Below are positions 1 through 11,404 of a stretch of DNA of 64,000 bases, piece by piece. The translations under genes were made by a program, and so were the position numbers. Location of the stretch: the NCBI GenBank assembly GCA_026210745.1, contig CP110630.1:3596001-3660000 (forward strand), written 5' to 3'. Within the stretch, counting starts at the first letter, position 1. Every line of letters starts with the position of its first letter. Under the pieces are notes generated by a model. The model saw nothing but the letters and a program-made list of their open reading frames with translations, ran no database searches and was not told the DNA's origin. Source of the DNA: Exobasidium rhododendri (taxonomy: Eukaryota; Basidiomycota; Exobasidiomycetes; Exobasidiales; Exobasidiaceae).

Positions 1-519
1 CCAAACATCGCTGAGAAGCAGACAGACGCAGAGAAAGTACTGGGCAGAAGCTCCAGTGAAGGTGAACAGCAGCACGCGGGAGAAGAAGTGAAAGTCGATA
101 TGAGAAATCAAGAGAAGTGGGATCTGCTTGTGGAGAAGCTGCTTGAGATGGAAGACAAGATGTTTGAGAGTCACGACGCAGACCAGTACTTTCATGCCGA
201 CAGCGAGACCAACAAGAGGAAACAAGGAGAAGCCGGGAACGAGGAGAAGACGGCGACAGAAGCTGCAAGCAAAGAAAACGAGAATGACAGGGTCGAAGCG
301 ATCAAAGCTTTGACACCGACCCCTAGCCTTACACCGTCTGACGATCCACCTAGTCGAACCAAGCAAATGGTCCGAGAGACAGAAAGCTTTGCTCAAAAGG
401 TGGAGCGCTTCTACAAGGCGCAAGAGCTTCAAAAGCACAAGGATCGCGAAGATCGCAAAGGCAAGGAGAAAGCTGCAGCAGCAGCCGCAACAACCGCCAG
501 AGACAGAGCTGAACTATAA
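1..519 (+). CDS. C-terminal part of an unknown charged protein (5' end outside window)
   Basis: The frame is open from base 1 to the stop at 517-519, so this is the last about 172 codons of a gene that begins to the left. The visible protein is hydrophilic and rich in Glu, Lys and Ala. It has a possible coiled-coil stretch near its end (MVRETESFAQKVERFYKAQE) followed by a Lys/Arg/Glu run and an alanine run. A methionine inside the frame is not evidence for a start because the frame continues upstream. The next gene converges from the other strand. I do not recognise a family and give no function. Confidence 0.6.
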   Translation, partial: PNIAEKQTDAEKVLGRSSSEGEQQHAGEEVKVDMRNQEKWDLLVEKLLEMEDKMFESHDADQYFHADSETNKRKQGEAGNEEKTATEAASKENENDRVEAIKALTPTPSLTPSDDPPSRTKQMVRETESFAQKVERFYKAQELQKHKDREDRKGKEKAAAAAATTARDRAEL

Positions 520-700
520 CTCAATGTAATATATACTGCACTACCTTATTAAACCGTTCCTTTTTCCCGTATGATAAGATCTTTCTATTGCAGACCTATC
601 ACGATCCGGCAATGCGTTTGTGTAGGCGAATGTGTGGGCGGGTTGCGTGTGTCTGTATGATAGTGAACGGAAAGGGCGACAGTGACGCGGACGAGATGAA

Positions 701-1124
701 CTACAGGCGAATCCTACTGTATCGCCGATGCACACCCAATTGACATCCACAAAAGCCAACAAAAGCGCCGTAGACGAGGGCGGCAATGTAGCATGTCCTT
801 CCTACTGCTGCACCATCCTCTGGATCCTCCGTCGATCCCATCAATGCTTCCCAATTGTGTGCTGTAGGTGTATGCATATACGCGAGTTCGCCAGGGTCAG
901 ATAGTGCCAAATCCCGCTGCGAAACTGCTCTACCTGGGAGCCGGGCGAACTCACAAAAACCGTAGCCAAAGACGGTCAAAATCAGGATGCCCATGATACT
1001 AAGCACCGTGCAGCAGCCAGCTTTCAAAGAAATAAGGCTCACAGTCAGCCATCCCCTTCTGTACAGTATCGATCCGTCGCCGACACTCACCAAGGCCGAC
1101 TGGCACCAGCGGTCTAGTAGCCAT
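701..1124 (-). CDS. RNase K family protein (V-ATPase accessory subunit)
   Basis: Two exons, complement(701..1020, 1091..1124). The 34-nt first exon starts at 1124 and joins in phase across a 70-nt GTGAGT...AAG intron, giving MATRPLVPVGLAGCCTVLSI. The protein of about 117 aa has two membrane segments, at about residues 12-32 and 85-105. The Cys-rich start of helix 1 (AGCCTVLSIMGILILTVFGY) and the second helix (CYIAALVYGAFVGFCGCQLG) match the RNase kappa family, a small protein found associated with the V-ATPase membrane sector in animals. Its role in fungi is inferred from the family. It is divergent to the MAPKK gene with about 310 bp between starts. The last few codons could change if a further 3' intron exists. 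Confidence 0.75.
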
Positions 1125-1436
1125 TCTGTGGGCGTGAAGTCGAAGGACAGGGGGCGTCGATGGCGTGTAGTGAGTGTCCTGGCGGGATGAGTCGAGCGTC
1201 TAATTCCATTCTATTCAACGACGGGTCAAGGCACGTGTCGAGGCTATGGGGCACTTGTCAGATCTGTAACCCTACAAAGCGACAGATCGAGCAAGCTACC
1301 TAGCGAATAAAGTGTTGGTTGCATTAAAGTGCGAGTCCTGTTGCATTTCATCACAGCGCGCCTGACCGCGACCACAACCAAAAGCAGAAAGGAGAAAGGA
1401 GGGGCGGGCGTCTCGGCTGTCACAAGAGCGAAAAAG

Positions 1437-3570
1437 ATGTCTTCACCGGTACCTTCAGCTTCGGCTGAGGCCCGTATCGAGGAGTTATATAGACAAGATG
1501 TCAATGTGATCCCTCCAAAAGCGGCTAAACGAACAGGCGTGCCTAAATTGCAGTTACCCATGCGTGAGTGACGACGATCTTCTCCGAAATCCCTAAGAGC
1601 TTTCATGCCAATTGACGATTTGGCATGCTATCAGAGTTATCCGCTTCATCATCAGCGTCCTCTTTGTCGTCATCTAATGCCTATTCTCGACCGCCTCCCC
1701 CTAAGCTGAGTCTACAGGCCAGATCGATACCTTCGCACGGCCACGCACCAACACTTCAATTGTCGATTCCAAATAACAACACATTCAATAATCTACATCT
1801 AGAGGCAGATGAAGGCTACGAGGGCTCAGCAGGCACCAGCTCTGTGGCTTTTAAAGCAGATGCCTCTGGTTGGAATGGAAATGTATCGCACCAGAGTATC
1901 TACCCGAATACAGTGCCTTACGGGGGAAGTGGCCAAGCTGCCGATCCATTGGCATTGACCAACGACCTACGAAGAGCGATAGGTGGCCTTTCTGTCGACG
2001 ACAAGAGAAGTGCAGTGGAGGAGGATGTGAGCAGCTCTGGTGAGGTGGGGCCTACCTCAAAATATAGCAGGCTTTACACGCCCTCCTCGTCCAGTACGAC
2101 GGGGGCGGCTAAATCTGGTCTTGAAGTGGGCACCGACACTTTGGTCCTAGGCCCTTCTCCGAGCCAGGAACTAGAGGAAGAATCAGAGCTACAGCTAAAG
2201 GGCAATTTGGAGGTGTTAAACAGGCTGGGAGAAGGTGCGAGCGGAGAAGTGAGGAGTGCGAGGTATCGACCGACTGGCTTGATCATGGCAATGAAGGTGA
2301 GGAAGAACGAGTCATATTCGAATCTATCTACAACGAACACTGGCTCAACAGAATTTTTCCTTCTCTCTTGTAGACGATCAGTACCTCACCAAATCCAGCC
2401 ATTCATCGACAGATCTTGCGAGAGTTGGCTTTCAACAGGTCTTGCCACTCGGACTACATTGTTCGCTACTACGGCGCCTTTCTCGAGAGTGAGGACACCA
2501 GTATCGTCATTTGCATGGAACAGTGTGAAGCAGGCAGTCTTGACGGTATCTACAAGCGCTGCAAATCCAGAAACGGACGAATGGGCGAGAAAATCCTGGC
2601 CAAGATCGCAGAAAGCGGCTTGAAGGGACTGGGCTACCTTCATGAGCGCAAGATCATCCACAGAGGTGCGTTGTGGGTAGAACGTGCACTACTACGTCTT
2701 TCAGATTGATAATCTGAGCTTTACTCTTGAACAGATATCAAGCCTTCCAACATCCTCGTCACACGACAGGGTCAGATCAAGCTGTGCGATTTTGGGGTGT
2801 CGGGTGAGCTGATCAATTCAATGGCCGGCACATTCACTGGCACCAGCTACTACATGGCACCAGAGCGCATTCGTGGTCTCCCATACACCATCACCTCTGA
2901 TGTTTGGTCACTCGGTTTGACGATCTTGGAATTGGCATCGAATCGTTTTCCCTTTCCACCAGAAGGAGAACCAGCCTTGGGCCCGATCGATCTGCTGTCG
3001 TACATAGTAACGATGAAAGTGCCTGAACTTCAAGACGATGCCATTTCGGGGATAAAGTGGACAAAGGCATTCAAGGATTTCCTGGAGAATTGCCTAGAGA
3101 AGGACGGCACAAAGAGGTACGGTCCGATCAAGATGCTCAACCATCCATTCATCAAGAAGTCAATCACTCGCATACCACAACCGAACGTTGCCAAATTTGT
3201 GGCTGACGTTTGGGGTTGGGACTATCCAGAAGAAGCAGAGGAAGAGCAGACGTCACTCCCCTCCAAGCATACGAGAAAGCAGCCGAGCAATGAGATACCG
3301 ATCCTGGTCAACGCAGACGTTCCTGGACTCGGAAGAGTAGCGAGCGTTCGAAAAGCGCCGTCACCACTTCGTCAACAAGGCGGGGGTGCCGGAGATGCTG
3401 CTCGAATAGCGACACTTACGTCTGCCAACATGGCCACTGGACAAGATTCAAACACTCCAATTCCGTCACACAGCCTCCACGTAGATGGCAGGACAGCGAA
3501 CGAAAGAGCCCTTGCCAAGAAGAGGGAAGCCGACGTCGGTCTCGTTGGCAGTCCAGTGGAGGAAATCTAG
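1437..3570 (+). CDS. Ste7/Fuz7-type MAP kinase kinase
   Basis: Exons 1437..1563, 1635..2296, 2374..2665 and 2735..3570 join in phase to a protein of about 638 aa. A Ser/Pro/Thr-rich N-terminal region precedes the kinase domain. Visible motifs are the glycine loop (LGEGASGEVRSARY), the beta-3 lysine (MAMK), the catalytic loop HRDIKPSNILV built across the last intron, DFG in CDFGVSGELINSMAG, the MAPKK activation segment with Ser/Thr phospho-acceptors (SMAGTFTGTSYYMAPERI), and a C-terminal tail. This is the MAPK kinase family of the fungal pheromone and filamentation cascade (Ste7, Fuz7), acting between a MAPKKK and a MAPK. The exact orthology among Ste7, Pbs2 and Mkk types rests on my recognition of the activation loop and was not tested. 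Confidence 0.88.
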
Positions 3571-3819
3571 AGCACTCTCCCATCTCTGTATCTCTACAGC
3601 TAGAATTCCATCGAAGACCCTCTCCTCTTTTTTTCCCAACCCCCACGACCCCCAATAGCACTGCCTTCCTCAATCAATGTATCACCGCCCCGACCTCACC
3701 CACAATACACACTCAGCGAAGAGAATTTCCCAATCCATGAGCTATCAGTAGCTTGATGTAATCGTCGTGCAATTAAAATGGACGAATGATGGGGAAAACA
3801 TGATACAATGTCAGACAGT

Positions 3820-4655
3820 CTACTTCTGAGCAGCAATTCGAGCTTGTAGCTTGAGGTTGTCTTCAAGAGGTCCGTGATTGTTGATGTATTGTAGGTAGCA
3901 CTGGCGATTGATAAAGGAAAAAAGGTCAGTATGCTGAACATCTGGTTGCATGACATTCCTTCTCGTGCAAAGCACTCACTCCATCACGCAAGATTCTGTT
4001 GTCGGCCTTTGCAGAAGCGTATTCTCCCTTTTGCATGTTTGTGAATCCCCACTTCTTACTGATGATGATCTTTTGTCGACCGGCAAACTTGTAACGAGAT
4101 CGTCGGATAGCTTCCAAGACGACTGGTCGATTGCTCTCACGAGATCGGACAGACAACAAGATCTGTCCAATGTCGACTCGAGCCACAGTGTCGTAAGGCT
4201 TTCCGTAAGCACCTCGCATACCAGTTTGCAATCTATCGGCACCTGCACAAGACAACATCTTGTTGATTCGCACGACGTGGAAGGGGTGGACACGGATCCG
4301 CATGTGGAAAGAGTCCTTTCCAGCAGTCTTTGTAATGTACTTGTTGCAACTAATTCGTGCAGCTTCCAAAGCTTCCGAGGTGATCTGTTGATGTTCGTCG
4401 CATACCAAATGAGCACAGAAGGGAAATTCGTCTACGTTTGCCTTCTTTCGTCCCAAGTCAAAGATACGGATCTTGGGGTCGGGTACTGGAAGAGCGAGAA
4501 AGCGTTTTGGTGGCACCAGTAGAGGTCAGTGTTGATTCCTCTTAAGACACAGAGATCGTCAGGATTATCCACTACTCACCACCTCTGTTGTATCTGCTCT
4601 TGGGGAACGGCTTGTTCTTGCAGTACCTGTAGCAACGAGCTGGTCTTCTACCCAT
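3820..4655 (-). CDS. RPL10: 60S ribosomal protein L10 (uL16)
   Basis: Exons complement(3820..3900, 3980..4485, 4580..4655) give 220 aa. The start [20 protein letters not shown] is diagnostic of eukaryotic L10/QM, and the body ([52 protein letters not shown]) is highly conserved. The last exon gives [20 protein letters not shown]. The protein is added late to the 60S subunit and completes the peptidyl-transferase and P-site region. Both introns have GTGAGT donors. The gene converges with the MAPKK gene. Confidence 0.97.
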
Positions 4656-5783
4656 TTTTGCTGATTGTCAAGTAAGGGGGGAGGATGAAGGTCTAACAAG
4701 GTATGCGATCCTCGCTTCGGGCGTTTGTGACTCGTATGACTGAGCTCTCGCCGTCGCCCTTGCGCAACTGATCGGGGCTCTCGAAATATCGCTGCGCTGC
4801 GGCTTAAACACGTGGCGTGCAGTAGGGTATGTTACGGCCGTAAGGTATGAATATTTCTATGGCTTCAACAGATGCTTAGCCCTTGCAGCACTAACGAACG
4901 ACACAAGGAGGTCAAGGAGCTAGCTCTATAGCATGTTTACTGCTAACTCAATTTGTTCCACTGCTGCCTTTATAGTCTCGCCCGCGGTCTTGGCATCACA
5001 TTCACCCAGTCTTTTAGAACTTCTCTTGGTATCTTCTCTCGTTCTTGCCTAGTAAAATGTCACCATAGCCATGCTTGCTTGTTCTTACAACGCTGATGAC
5101 CTCGAACAGGCATCCATTTCATTCTATACAAAAGGAGCGCGGATAGCATGCTCTGATGGTGGAAAGTCTGATAGGTCAAAGGCGCGCCTATGGGCGTACT
5201 TTGCTGGTACACGAAAGATCGCTGCTGCTGCTGCGCCTTTTGAATTGTCGTGGCAAGTCTGCAAGATGGTGCGGGCAGCCAAGGAGACGAGGCACCGTTG
5301 GCGTTTCTATGGGCGACAAAAGGTTGCATTTGGCGCAGGTTGATACCGTAGACCATCACAAATACTCTCCATGGCGCGGAGAAGGGCCTGCTATGCTCAT
5401 AGCGGACGTAAGTCAACCTCACCAGGCAAGTGTGGAGCCCTTTCGTCTCGCCTGGTCCTACTCAGCCTGATCCATAGATAGTACGCCGATGAAATCATAC
5501 ATATAGGTAGTGGAATGCCGATGATTCGTCAGGAAGTTGTCCCTTAGCTACTGCCCTCCCCTCTCCTTGCCCCTCTTTTGCGATCATCGGAGCCGGACTC
5601 CTCCCTTCATTAAATCTCTCTATCGAGTTCGTCACCATTCGGCTGGACTGTCAAGTGAGAACGTCTCCTGAATATCCACAAAAGACGATATCGCTGGGCA
5701 GATTCCGACCCGATCACACCGTCATTCCAGCTTATTTTGCCACCAATAATACCCAATCCACCGTCTGTCACCGGCGATAAGCC
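4656..5783. other. 1.1 kb intergenic region, no supported gene
   Basis: This lies upstream of RPL10 on one side and of the membrane-anchored unknown gene on the other. Overlapping short open frames at about 5060-5470 on both strands have no recognisable domain or conserved-looking composition and no clear splice partner. It contains a GCTGCTGCTGCTGC-like stretch at about 5221-5236. I see no RNA gene. It presumably holds the divergent promoters. Confidence 0.5.
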
Positions 5784-7191
5784 ATGCACCACCATCACGC
5801 TCTAGCTCTGCTTTTGTTCTCGATCATTTTCGCTGGCTTTGCCCTCTTCACCCTTTGTACCTTTGCACCGAAAAGTCATCGTTCGATCAATCCTGCTGAG
5901 GTGGAGAATGTCGCAAACTCTGCGCTGTCTGGTCTTCCAATTCGTCGTCGTGCTCTAGAGGAGGAACCGACTCACTACAGTCCGACAATCGTCCGAAGTG
6001 GTATTCTACTCACTTCAAGAGCAGATAAAGGAACAATGTCAAGTAACATCGACACACCGTTGGAACGCCGATTTCCAATCTCTTTCTTATTCGACTCTCC
6101 GATCGAAAATCAACTTCGACTGCAAGACCCAGCCGAGAGTATTTGTGTCGACTGCGTGAGTACAGTGCGACGTATCTGATTGTCTTGACAGCCGTGATCT
6201 GACGTGAAGCACGCAATCGCAGTCTTCTCCTCACCTCGTCCTTAAAGACCATTACCACAACAGCTGTCGCAACAGCCCTACCATCTTCTCTTTCCTCGAT
6301 CTATGGAACCGTATAGCACGGGCTTTGACATTCTGGAGGAAAGATGTGGCACCTCAAATGACGCAGTATGACTGCTTGCGATACGCGCGGGGCAGGAGGG
6401 TACTTGCTAAGATGGTAGCAACGAGTGGGAGGAAAAGGGTGACGGTGGATAATCTACTCAGCAGTAAGGACAATGATGGTGAATTCCAGCTAGGAAGTGC
6501 GCCCGAAAGTAAGCACATTACACCTGCCAAAGGAGCGATCGGGTTGTCCAGCACTCCTCCACCGACTGATGAGGCTACTTTGGTAATGTCTTCGAAGCCT
6601 CTCCAAATCAGCAGGGCTGGCTCGTCGAGCAATCACAAGGGCATCCAAATCATTTCTAACAGCTACACGACTGGTGCTGAGAGAAGCTTCACAAGGAGAG
6701 ACGTCAGTGAAGCTGCTGATATCACCACATCACCGGAACGAAGTATCCTGCGACTGAGTGGAGACGCCGATCTTCTGGGCAAGCGTGATCTCCAAGAGGG
6801 AAGCAGCCTGAATTACGGCGGAGAACAAGCGAAGAAGAGGGTCATCATAGATTTCGAGAAAGCACAACGCAATGCAGAATTAGCTGGTTTGGCCCCGGGC
6901 TTCATCATAGAAACCGAGTACCCCACCCAACAAAGAAAGGTAGTCCAGCACATTCCTGCACCAGGCCAAAGGACGGTCAAGCTACACCTTGAAGGCGAGG
7001 AGCTGATAGTGGACGATCTATTGGAGGTCATCGGATACGACCCAGCGTCGTCCGCAAGCATTACCTCGATCACTACTCAAGTCCTTGACACACACGATCG
7101 AGCACGGATGGCCCACTTTGCTAATAATCATGGCCGTCCTGACGCTCGCCTCCTGTCCTTCCCTAGCTACCCTCATCGCGACCTAGTCTAA
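5784..7191 (+). CDS. Unknown protein with N-terminal signal anchor
   Basis: Exons 5784..6155 and 6223..7191 join in phase 0 (GTGAGT donor, CGCAG acceptor) to about 446 aa. Residues about 6-28 are a single hydrophobic segment (LALLLFSIIFAGFALFTLCT), predicted as a signal peptide or signal anchor. The rest is soluble and rich in Ser, Arg and Glu. The spliced junction restores a smooth reading (SICVDC then SSPHLVLKDHYHNS), which supports the intron. No enzyme motif was recognised. It lies tandem to and upstream of the GT90 gene, 278 bp apart, but no functional link can be shown. Confidence 0.7.
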
Positions 7192-7469
7192 GGAAACTGC
7201 GTTGTGTGGATGTCTCACAGTTCTCTCGCTTTCTTTTGCCCAGTCTTTGTCGATGTATAGTATTCTAGTGTACTCCAATGACGATTGTGTTCGAGCGGGA
7301 TGGTTTGCAGAAAACGGGACGTGACCCGCGTTGATGCGTGCGTCAACGCCCTTAAAGTTTAATTAGTGGCTGTGGGTGGGCAATCTTGCTCTCTGTCTGT
7401 CCTCGCGAATACCAACGCAAGCAAGGCTTCGTAGCTCTCATCGAAATCAGATCGGACAACTGCGAAAAG

Positions 7470-9496
7470 ATGCCAGCGACGGGCACCGACAGCCGCGTAA
7501 TCGATCATTCTTCCATTATGTATCGACCTCTAGAGGAAGGTAGCAGCAATGGCAACATTGGCAAGCAAAGAGGTATCAGAAGAGGTCATGGCATCATGGT
7601 GACGGCTGTCACTGTCTTTATGGTGGTATCTACTTTCTTCGCTCTCTTGCCAGGAAAATCACATGACAAGCTACTGGACAAAGCGAGATACGCAAGTGCA
7701 TTGGTCTCAACGGCCGGGCTAGCCGGTACGTACGACAAGGCGCTATCCTGGGCAGAGAGGAATGACAGGAGCTGGCCAGATGACAAGTGCAGGCAGGAGT
7801 TCCCATTCTTGTATCCTCAACTAGAAGAAGTAGCTAACTATTGGACGGAGAAAGGTGGTCTTACCAAGAGTGTTGTCGATCGCAATGAAGAGCACATCAT
7901 TCCCAACAAAGGCACAGGCTACACTAGGGTGAGTATGAAGACCTGCGTTTCGTAGATCTTCTTTGCTTATAGCCGGTCTCTACCGTATGCTCCTTCCCTG
8001 CAGGTCATCATTCGGAATGGACAATTGTTCATTCGCTCGTTCAGCGAGGGTCCAGAGACTCGCAATTCGGCTCTGATTCATCATCTTTCTCAAGCTGTTG
8101 CTTCTTGGCCGACATCGTCAACGTTGAGAAAAGGAAAGGGAGGAAAAGTCGGCGATCGCCTTCCTTCGGTAGATCTGATACTGAGTCCAGGCGACAAGGA
8201 CACGTTCAACGATGGAGGTGGATGGGCAGTGACAAAAAAGATTGGGGATACAAGCCAGAACGGGACCTGGCTCATTGTGAGTGCAAATACGTCGGAATGT
8301 CAAATGGTCGGGTGTAGACAAGAATTCTTCCTGACTATTTCACCCGTCGCTAAAGCCTGATTTTGGCTTCGTTGCCTGGCCAGAGGCAGGTGCAGCGTCC
8401 TATGAAGATTTCACAGAGCTAGCCGCTGAAGTTGAAAGAGAGTACCCGTGGGAAAAGAAGCACGATCGAATGGTGAGCTGTTTCCCTGTAGCTTGTGGTG
8501 CTTGCTCTCGGCTATTACTGACGAGTCTTTTCCCAAACCCCCCCAGTTCTGGAGAGGCTTTGCCAATTGGTACTTTCCTCGCAGAGATTTACTAGAACGG
8601 ACATCTTTTGCGACTGATTCAAGGCGTGAAGCGTGGGCAGACGTACACGAAACGACCTTCCACCCAGAGATGGACAAAGGAGACTACTACCCAATCGTCG
8701 CTCTTCCTGAGCACTGCCAGCACAAGTATCTGATACACACGGAAGGGAATAGCTACAGCGGGTGAGTTCAATCATTCATACAAGAAAGAGGGCATGTCCT
8801 TCCTTCCAAGCAGTTCTCCAAAAAGACAAGGAACTGACCTTGACCTACCAGCCGATCCAAATATCTGTTCTCCTGTCGGTCCATCACAGTAGCACACCAC
8901 TTGGAATGGACACAGCATTTCCATCCAGCACTAGATCCCTATCCAGACTCGCCCAATCAGAACTTCATCGAACTTCTTGGCCCAGGTTTCGAGGGCTTAG
9001 AGGAAGCAGCAATGGAATTAAGAAGCAGCGACTCGAAGCGATGGTTTGGCGTGAACAAGCTCACTTCCATTGGCAAGAAGACGCCGCTACAGGTGGCCGA
9101 CAATGCAGCACGAACGCTCCGAGATCGTAAGTGGAAGATTTGTGCTAAAGGAGAGGGAGTGTCTTGCTGATGAGCTGACCCTACATTTGCCCTTCAGGCT
9201 ACCTCACACCGGCCGCGACAATGTGTTACACCAGGGCGGCGTTGCGACATTATGCCGATGCTACCGATCCCCTGTCTTGGGGTGAGCAAGGACCACAGAT
9301 ACTTCCTGGTCAAGGTGTTGCGCCTGGAAGTAGCAAAGGGGCGAAGATGGGTCATTTGAAAGGCGATATTGAAGTGGGAGTCTGGAGGCTTTTGGGAGGT
9401 CCGAACTGGCCACCAGCCCCTGATCCAGTCCCTGCACCCCTTCAAGGACTAAGCACCAAGTTCAACCAGACGATGGAAAACGTCAAAGTGACCTGA
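7470..9496 (+). CDS. CAP10-type glycosyltransferase, GT90 family
   Basis: Six exons: 7470..7928, 8004..8276, 8356..8472, 8547..8761, 8852..9126 and 9198..9496, 545 aa. All junctions keep frame. A short cytosolic N-terminus is followed by one membrane segment at about residues 43-63 (MVTAVTVFMVVSTFFALLPG), as in Golgi type II glycosyltransferases. The lumenal part carries the CAP10 signature: the PDFGFVAWPEAGA region, FWRGFANWYFPRRDLL, and the C-terminal core with HKYLIHTEGNSYSGRSKYLF and LEWTQHFHPALDP. The GT90 family includes Cryptococcus Cap10 and related xylosyl- or galactosyltransferases of glycans. The donor and acceptor here are unknown. Confidence 0.85.
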
Positions 9497-9603
9497 GCGT
9501 CATTGTCATGGTAATTCGTATTTCCGATGAGCAAGAGAGCATTGTAATAATAGTACAGCATGCATAGTAGAACAATAGATGTCATCTTCCTTACCCTTTA
9601 ACG

Positions 9604-11277
9604 CTAGTGGTGACCTTTCTTTCTATCTTTGGGTGATTCGGTTCCTTGTGTGGATCTGCTTTGCTTAAGCTCGATAAGCTTGATGGTTCTTAAATCCGGT
9701 GCGACTCCCTTACTACGGATGTAATTGACGATAGGCCATCGCCCACACTTCACTGCTTCCTTGAGCATCTTGCTGTCGAGGCTAGCTCGATCCAAGAGCC
9801 TCCTCTTCTTGTTAGGGCAGTTCACCACCCTGGGCGGTGTAGCTTCCTCTTTCCCGTTCAGACTCTGATATGCTCCTTTATCCTCTCCTTCCCCACGAAT
9901 ATCCTGCTCGTGCCCCTTTCGCTCCTCATCTGCTCGTTCGAACCACCTCCTCACTCCTTTAATCGCGGTATTCCACTCTTGAATCTTCACTTCATCTCGC
10001 TCCACCATCATCACTAGTCCCTCGAGCCAGCCACTTCGAATCGCTATATTTAGGGCCAAGTCTGCCTTTCGAGAGGGCTCAGCGCCCAGGGAAAGCAAGA
10101 GCTGGACCATGAACTGGCTCTGACTTAAGACCGATTTAGCCAGAGGAAACCCTTCAAAAGAGTGAATGGGCCTCGCAGCAGCAGGACTGTCTGTCGTGGT
10201 GGTGACGTGTAGCGAAGTGATGGCCAGGAAGAGCATCAGAGAAGGCGTCGTAGGACGAGGCCCGCGACCGAATGTTTGCAGAATCCCTGCCAGGTGCCCG
10301 TCCATGCGCGTAGATGGTGTCGTGGGCAACGGACTCGCGGCTGCTATGCTGCTATCGTTGTTCCCTTCCGACATTTTCACTACTTCAACAGATGACATGT
10401 TCTGAAAAATCCTTTTTGGCAATTCGTTGACGATCAAGTGAGAAGGCTTCTTGTACACTTCCCCATGTCCTTGTCCACCTTCTCCATAATAAGCGTCGTG
10501 GCTACACAACTGACCATCTTCATCCCTCCAGAGACCAGAGGCTATATTTATGTTGCCGAATTCAAAGCTTGAGAGGATTCGATCTTCGACGATGTTGAGC
10601 ACTTCCAGGTTACAAATGGGGTAGGTGAGGCAGTAATCCAAAATGAAGTGGTCCGCACTCCTTTGGAAAGAATTACTGAGTGGAAAGGAGAAATCGCTGA
10701 CAGGTAGCACTGGAAGCAATCGACTGGACCACACCAGTTCTGGAAGCGATCCGCCCTCTAGTAGATCATCTGAGGGAACAGATGGAAGTGCAGGCTTGCC
10801 CCTCTTCTGCAGCAAGTCAATCGAAAGATCTTTGTTGTCCTTTGGAATGGGATGAAAGCCATAGCAGTAAGCCTCGTGCCACCTAGCAAGCAAGTAGCCA
10901 GCCTTGACTGACAGAGGGCATCCATCGAAGACTTGGAGAAAGCGACGATTGAGAGTCACAAATGCCGGATTCTTGGCGTATAGATGGATGCTATACAGGA
11001 GCTCCACCGGCAGGTCCATCAGAGAGGTGCGAGGGGAGGCACACCGACGCTTCTGTCTCTTCCCTGTCTGGCTGATGCTACTTGCAGCCCTATCACCTAC
11101 ACTTTCATCCTCTTCCTGTCCTTCACCCTCCTCCGCCTCCAAGACTCGCTTCTTGACATTTGCTTCAGCCGGAAGAATGTCGACCATGCCTGTCGATGGC
11201 GGCGAGGGCCAGGGGACAGGCAGAGGTCTCGCTCGACTTCTCTCGTGAACAAGGAAGACCTCCACTGCTTTCGACAT
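9604..11277 (-). CDS. F-box-like protein, 557 aa
   Basis: A single-exon reading frame from ATG at 11277. After a low-complexity N-terminus with a basic patch (TGKRQKRRCASPRTS), residues about 86-125 (LMDLPVELLYSIHLYAKNPA) resemble the F-box start (L-P-x-E-L-L-x-x-I). The rest contains short helical repeats resembling degenerate ankyrin units (SQSQFMVQLLLSLGAEP, DLALNIAIRSGWLEGLVMMV). Such proteins usually bind Skp1 and act as substrate adaptors of SCF ubiquitin ligases, which is inference here. Its start is only about 127 bp from the divergent PDK-type kinase start, so the promoters must overlap. Confidence 0.75.
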   Translation of the reverse strand: MSKAVEVFLVHERSRARPLPVPWPSPPSTGMVDILPAEANVKKRVLEAEEGEGQEEDESVGDRAASSISQTGKRQKRRCASPRTSLMDLPVELLYSIHLYAKNPAFVTLNRRFLQVFDGCPLSVKAGYLLARWHEAYCYGFHPIPKDNKDLSIDLLQKRGKPALPSVPSDDLLEGGSLPELVWSSRLLPVLPVSDFSFPLSNSFQRSADHFILDYCLTYPICNLEVLNIVEDRILSSFEFGNINIASGLWRDEDGQLCSHDAYYGEGGQGHGEVYKKPSHLIVNELPKRIFQNMSSVEVVKMSEGNNDSSIAAASPLPTTPSTRMDGHLAGILQTFGRGPRPTTPSLMLFLAITSLHVTTTTDSPAAARPIHSFEGFPLAKSVLSQSQFMVQLLLSLGAEPSRKADLALNIAIRSGWLEGLVMMVERDEVKIQEWNTAIKGVRRWFERADEERKGHEQDIRGEGEDKGAYQSLNGKEEATPPRVVNCPNKKRRLLDRASLDSKMLKEAVKCGRWPIVNYIRSKGVAPDLRTIKLIELKQSRSTQGTESPKDRKKGHH

Positions 11278-11404
11278 TTAAAGAATTAAATTAATTTCGC
11301 CTCGAGAAGCAAGAAAAAAGAAAGAGAGTGAGTGTGTGTGTGGTGGACGTGAACGATATCCCTTGCTTCTCACTCAAAGGGGTTGCTATACTCCTCGCAC
11401 CAGC

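Noticed and set aside
5060-5470. Overlapping open frames on both strands near 5.1-5.4 kb
   Set aside because: No domain, no clear splice signals, and similar quality on both strands. Probably chance frames in a promoter region.
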